Positions 5,325 to 5,402 of a stretch of 5,402 nucleotides of DNA are shown here, one piece after another. The translations under genes and the position numbers were made by a program. Positions within the stretch are counted from its first letter, which is position 1, and each line of letters begins with the position of its first letter. Under the pieces are notes generated by a model. The model saw only the letters and a list, made by a program, of their open reading frames with translations, had not been told where the DNA came from and did no database searches. The stretch is from a bacterium. Lineage in GTDB: Bacteria; Hydrogenedentota; Hydrogenedentia; Hydrogenedentiales; SLHB01. Location: positions 1-5,402 of the forward strand of contig JAAEQP010001833.1 in NCBI GenBank assembly GCA_024231375.1, read 5' to 3'.

Positions 5325-5402
5325 TAAGCCGGCCTGTTCGATGTGCGGTGGCCTTTGGCTGCTTTCGGCGTTCCGTGTGTACCGGGTTAGAAGCGGATGA
5401 AC

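Larger units (their letters stand above)
4892..5402. other. About 510-bp intergenic region without a supported gene
   Basis: This stretch lies upstream of the esterase. Open frames cross it on both strands, but none has a recognisable domain, and their translations over 5255-5324 are just the inverted repeat read as protein. The first 200 bases hold the esterase leader and a G-rich run. From about 5095 to 5324 the DNA is largely repeat-like elements (listed separately). 5325-5402 shows nothing recognisable; an ATG at 5397 touches the window edge and could begin a gene outside it, but no good Shine-Dalgarno precedes it. Confidence 0.6.

Noticed and set aside
5029..5400. Open frames on both strands of the right-hand intergenic region (about 80-90 aa)
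   Set aside because: Their sequences are translations of the repeats, with no convincing ribosome sites or domains.
1..5402. CRISPR array, tRNA, rRNA or insertion sequence
   Set aside because: No regularly spaced identical repeats, no cloverleaf or rRNA-like segments, and no transposase frame were seen on either strand.

Overview
The window is GC-rich bacterial chromosome with four confident protein genes, about 510 bases of non-coding DNA at the right end, and several kinds of dispersed-repeat-like sequence between genes. The gene content (Lon protease, small heat-shock protein, a dolichol-phosphate-mannose-synthase-like glycosyltransferase, a secreted lipoprotein esterase) is housekeeping or envelope-related. 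The GC bias, the Shine-Dalgarno sites and the many intergenic palindromic repeats would fit an uncultured Planctomycetota, Hydrogenedentota or similar environmental lineage. That placement is an inference from style; no rRNA or other taxonomic marker is present.

Layout, left to right. Positions 1-124 lie downstream of lon and hold a perfect 14-bp palindrome and one copy of a hairpin-forming repeat. Positions 125-2557 (minus strand) encode a complete ATP-dependent Lon protease with all catalytic motifs intact. It overlaps by 4 nt (ATGA) the upstream hsp20 gene (minus strand, best start 2991), so hsp20-lon reads as a two-gene proteostasis operon: a holdase chaperone and a AAA+ protease made from one message. 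Two sigma70-like promoters with overlapping -35 elements appear to fire in opposite directions from 3025-3074, leftward into hsp20-lon and rightward into the glycosyltransferase.

Positions 3132-3818 (plus strand) encode a family 2 glycosyltransferase of the polyprenol-phosphate mannose synthase type. It converges on an esterase gene (3932-4891, minus strand) encoding a lipoprotein of the PHB-depolymerase / LpqC-feruloyl-esterase type. The 113-bp gap between these convergent genes contains a nested set of hairpins and a second copy of the hairpin repeat seen at the left end. The two copies differ in ways that preserve the stem.

Positions 4892-5402 carry no gene I can support. They contain a G-quadruplex-type run upstream of the esterase, then a cluster of sequences resembling dispersed repeats: a motif built around ACGAATGC, a three-unit 8-bp tandem, a bulged inverted repeat and a 24-bp inverted repeat with one mismatch. 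No mobile-element gene, CRISPR array, tRNA or rRNA is visible, and I see no clear new multi-gene system. The most interesting material is the intergenic repeat structure and the architecture of the hsp20-lon operon.
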